A DNA stretch of 41,007 bases from Bacteroidales bacterium UBA5833. Lineage in GTDB: Bacteria > Bacteroidota > Bacteroidia > Bacteroidales > Lentimicrobiaceae. Numbering within the stretch: the first letter of the stretch is position 1; every line of letters starts with the position of its first letter. Shown in pieces: positions 40,942 through 41,007 of the stretch. The notes under the pieces are model-generated. The model saw only the letters and a list, made by a program, of their open reading frames with translations, made no database searches and was not told where the DNA came from. The DNA lies in NCBI GenBank assembly GCA_002433025.1, contig DJGZ01000053.1, positions 1-41,007 of the forward strand, in the 5' to 3' direction. Position numbers and translations under genes: made by a program.

Positions 40942-41007
40942 GTTTATCGCGGTTTCTCTCTTGTTCCCTCCGCTGAAGTTTCAGGGATCATGCACAAAAG
41001 TTGTGGA

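Overview
This 41 kb window comes from the chromosome of a member of the Bacteroidota, most likely an anaerobic Bacteroidales-type organism. Evidence: many genes carry the phylum's TAnnTTTG -7 promoter element, several with TTTG 20-21 bp upstream; there are no obvious Shine-Dalgarno sequences; one secreted nuclease ends in a type IX secretion sorting domain; and there is a DUF4270 lipoprotein, a GT5-only glycogen synthase-like protein, and the block coaX / OmpP1-like barrel / TPR / lptC / CNNM-CBS protein / SurA-PpiD-type isomerase. Assignment below phylum is inference.

Layout. 1-6.7 kb is accessory DNA: the tail of an unknown gene (1-66), a HigB/HigA toxin-antitoxin pair (154-790), an orphan two-TM protein flanked by cassette-like inverted repeats (977-1548), tRNA-Leu(CAA), a lipoprotein GH53 endo-galactanase, and an AT-rich BsuBI/PstI-type restriction-modification pair (4148-6632). 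6.8-13 kb is core: an S41 C-terminal processing peptidase, glmS, a DUF4270 lipoprotein and a truncated glycogen synthase-like protein. 13.4-16.6 kb is one very large fused flavin/iron-sulfur amine or amino-acid dehydrogenase. 16.7-19.5 kb is the DUF177-rpmF-plsX-fabH operon, closed by a terminator with a UUCG loop. 19.6-28.8 kb holds a GNAT acetyltransferase, a PHP phosphatase whose start lies in a five-copy octamer repeat, a U32 (tRNA hydroxylation-type) protein, a 950-residue exported orphan, a cytosolic hybrid histidine kinase and a QueD-like enzyme. 28.8-32.7 kb holds the T9SS-exported endonuclease I with a MntP-like membrane protein, pyruvate kinase and a ComF-type phosphoribosyltransferase. 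33.0-40.7 kb is the envelope-biogenesis block on the minus strand. The window ends with tRNA-Phe(GAA), which has a canonical promoter and a strong terminator.

How the genes work together: PlsX and FabH feed phospholipid and fatty-acid synthesis; GlmS supplies amino sugars for peptidoglycan and LPS; LptC, the PpiD-like isomerase, the FadL/OmpP1-like barrel and the TPR protein belong to outer-membrane assembly. The least explained parts are the cassette-like elements at the left end, the two accessory operons whose -7 box lies 4 bases before the ATG (apparently leaderless), and the fused 1077-residue dehydrogenase of unknown substrate. All calls are from reading sequence and translations; no database search was run.
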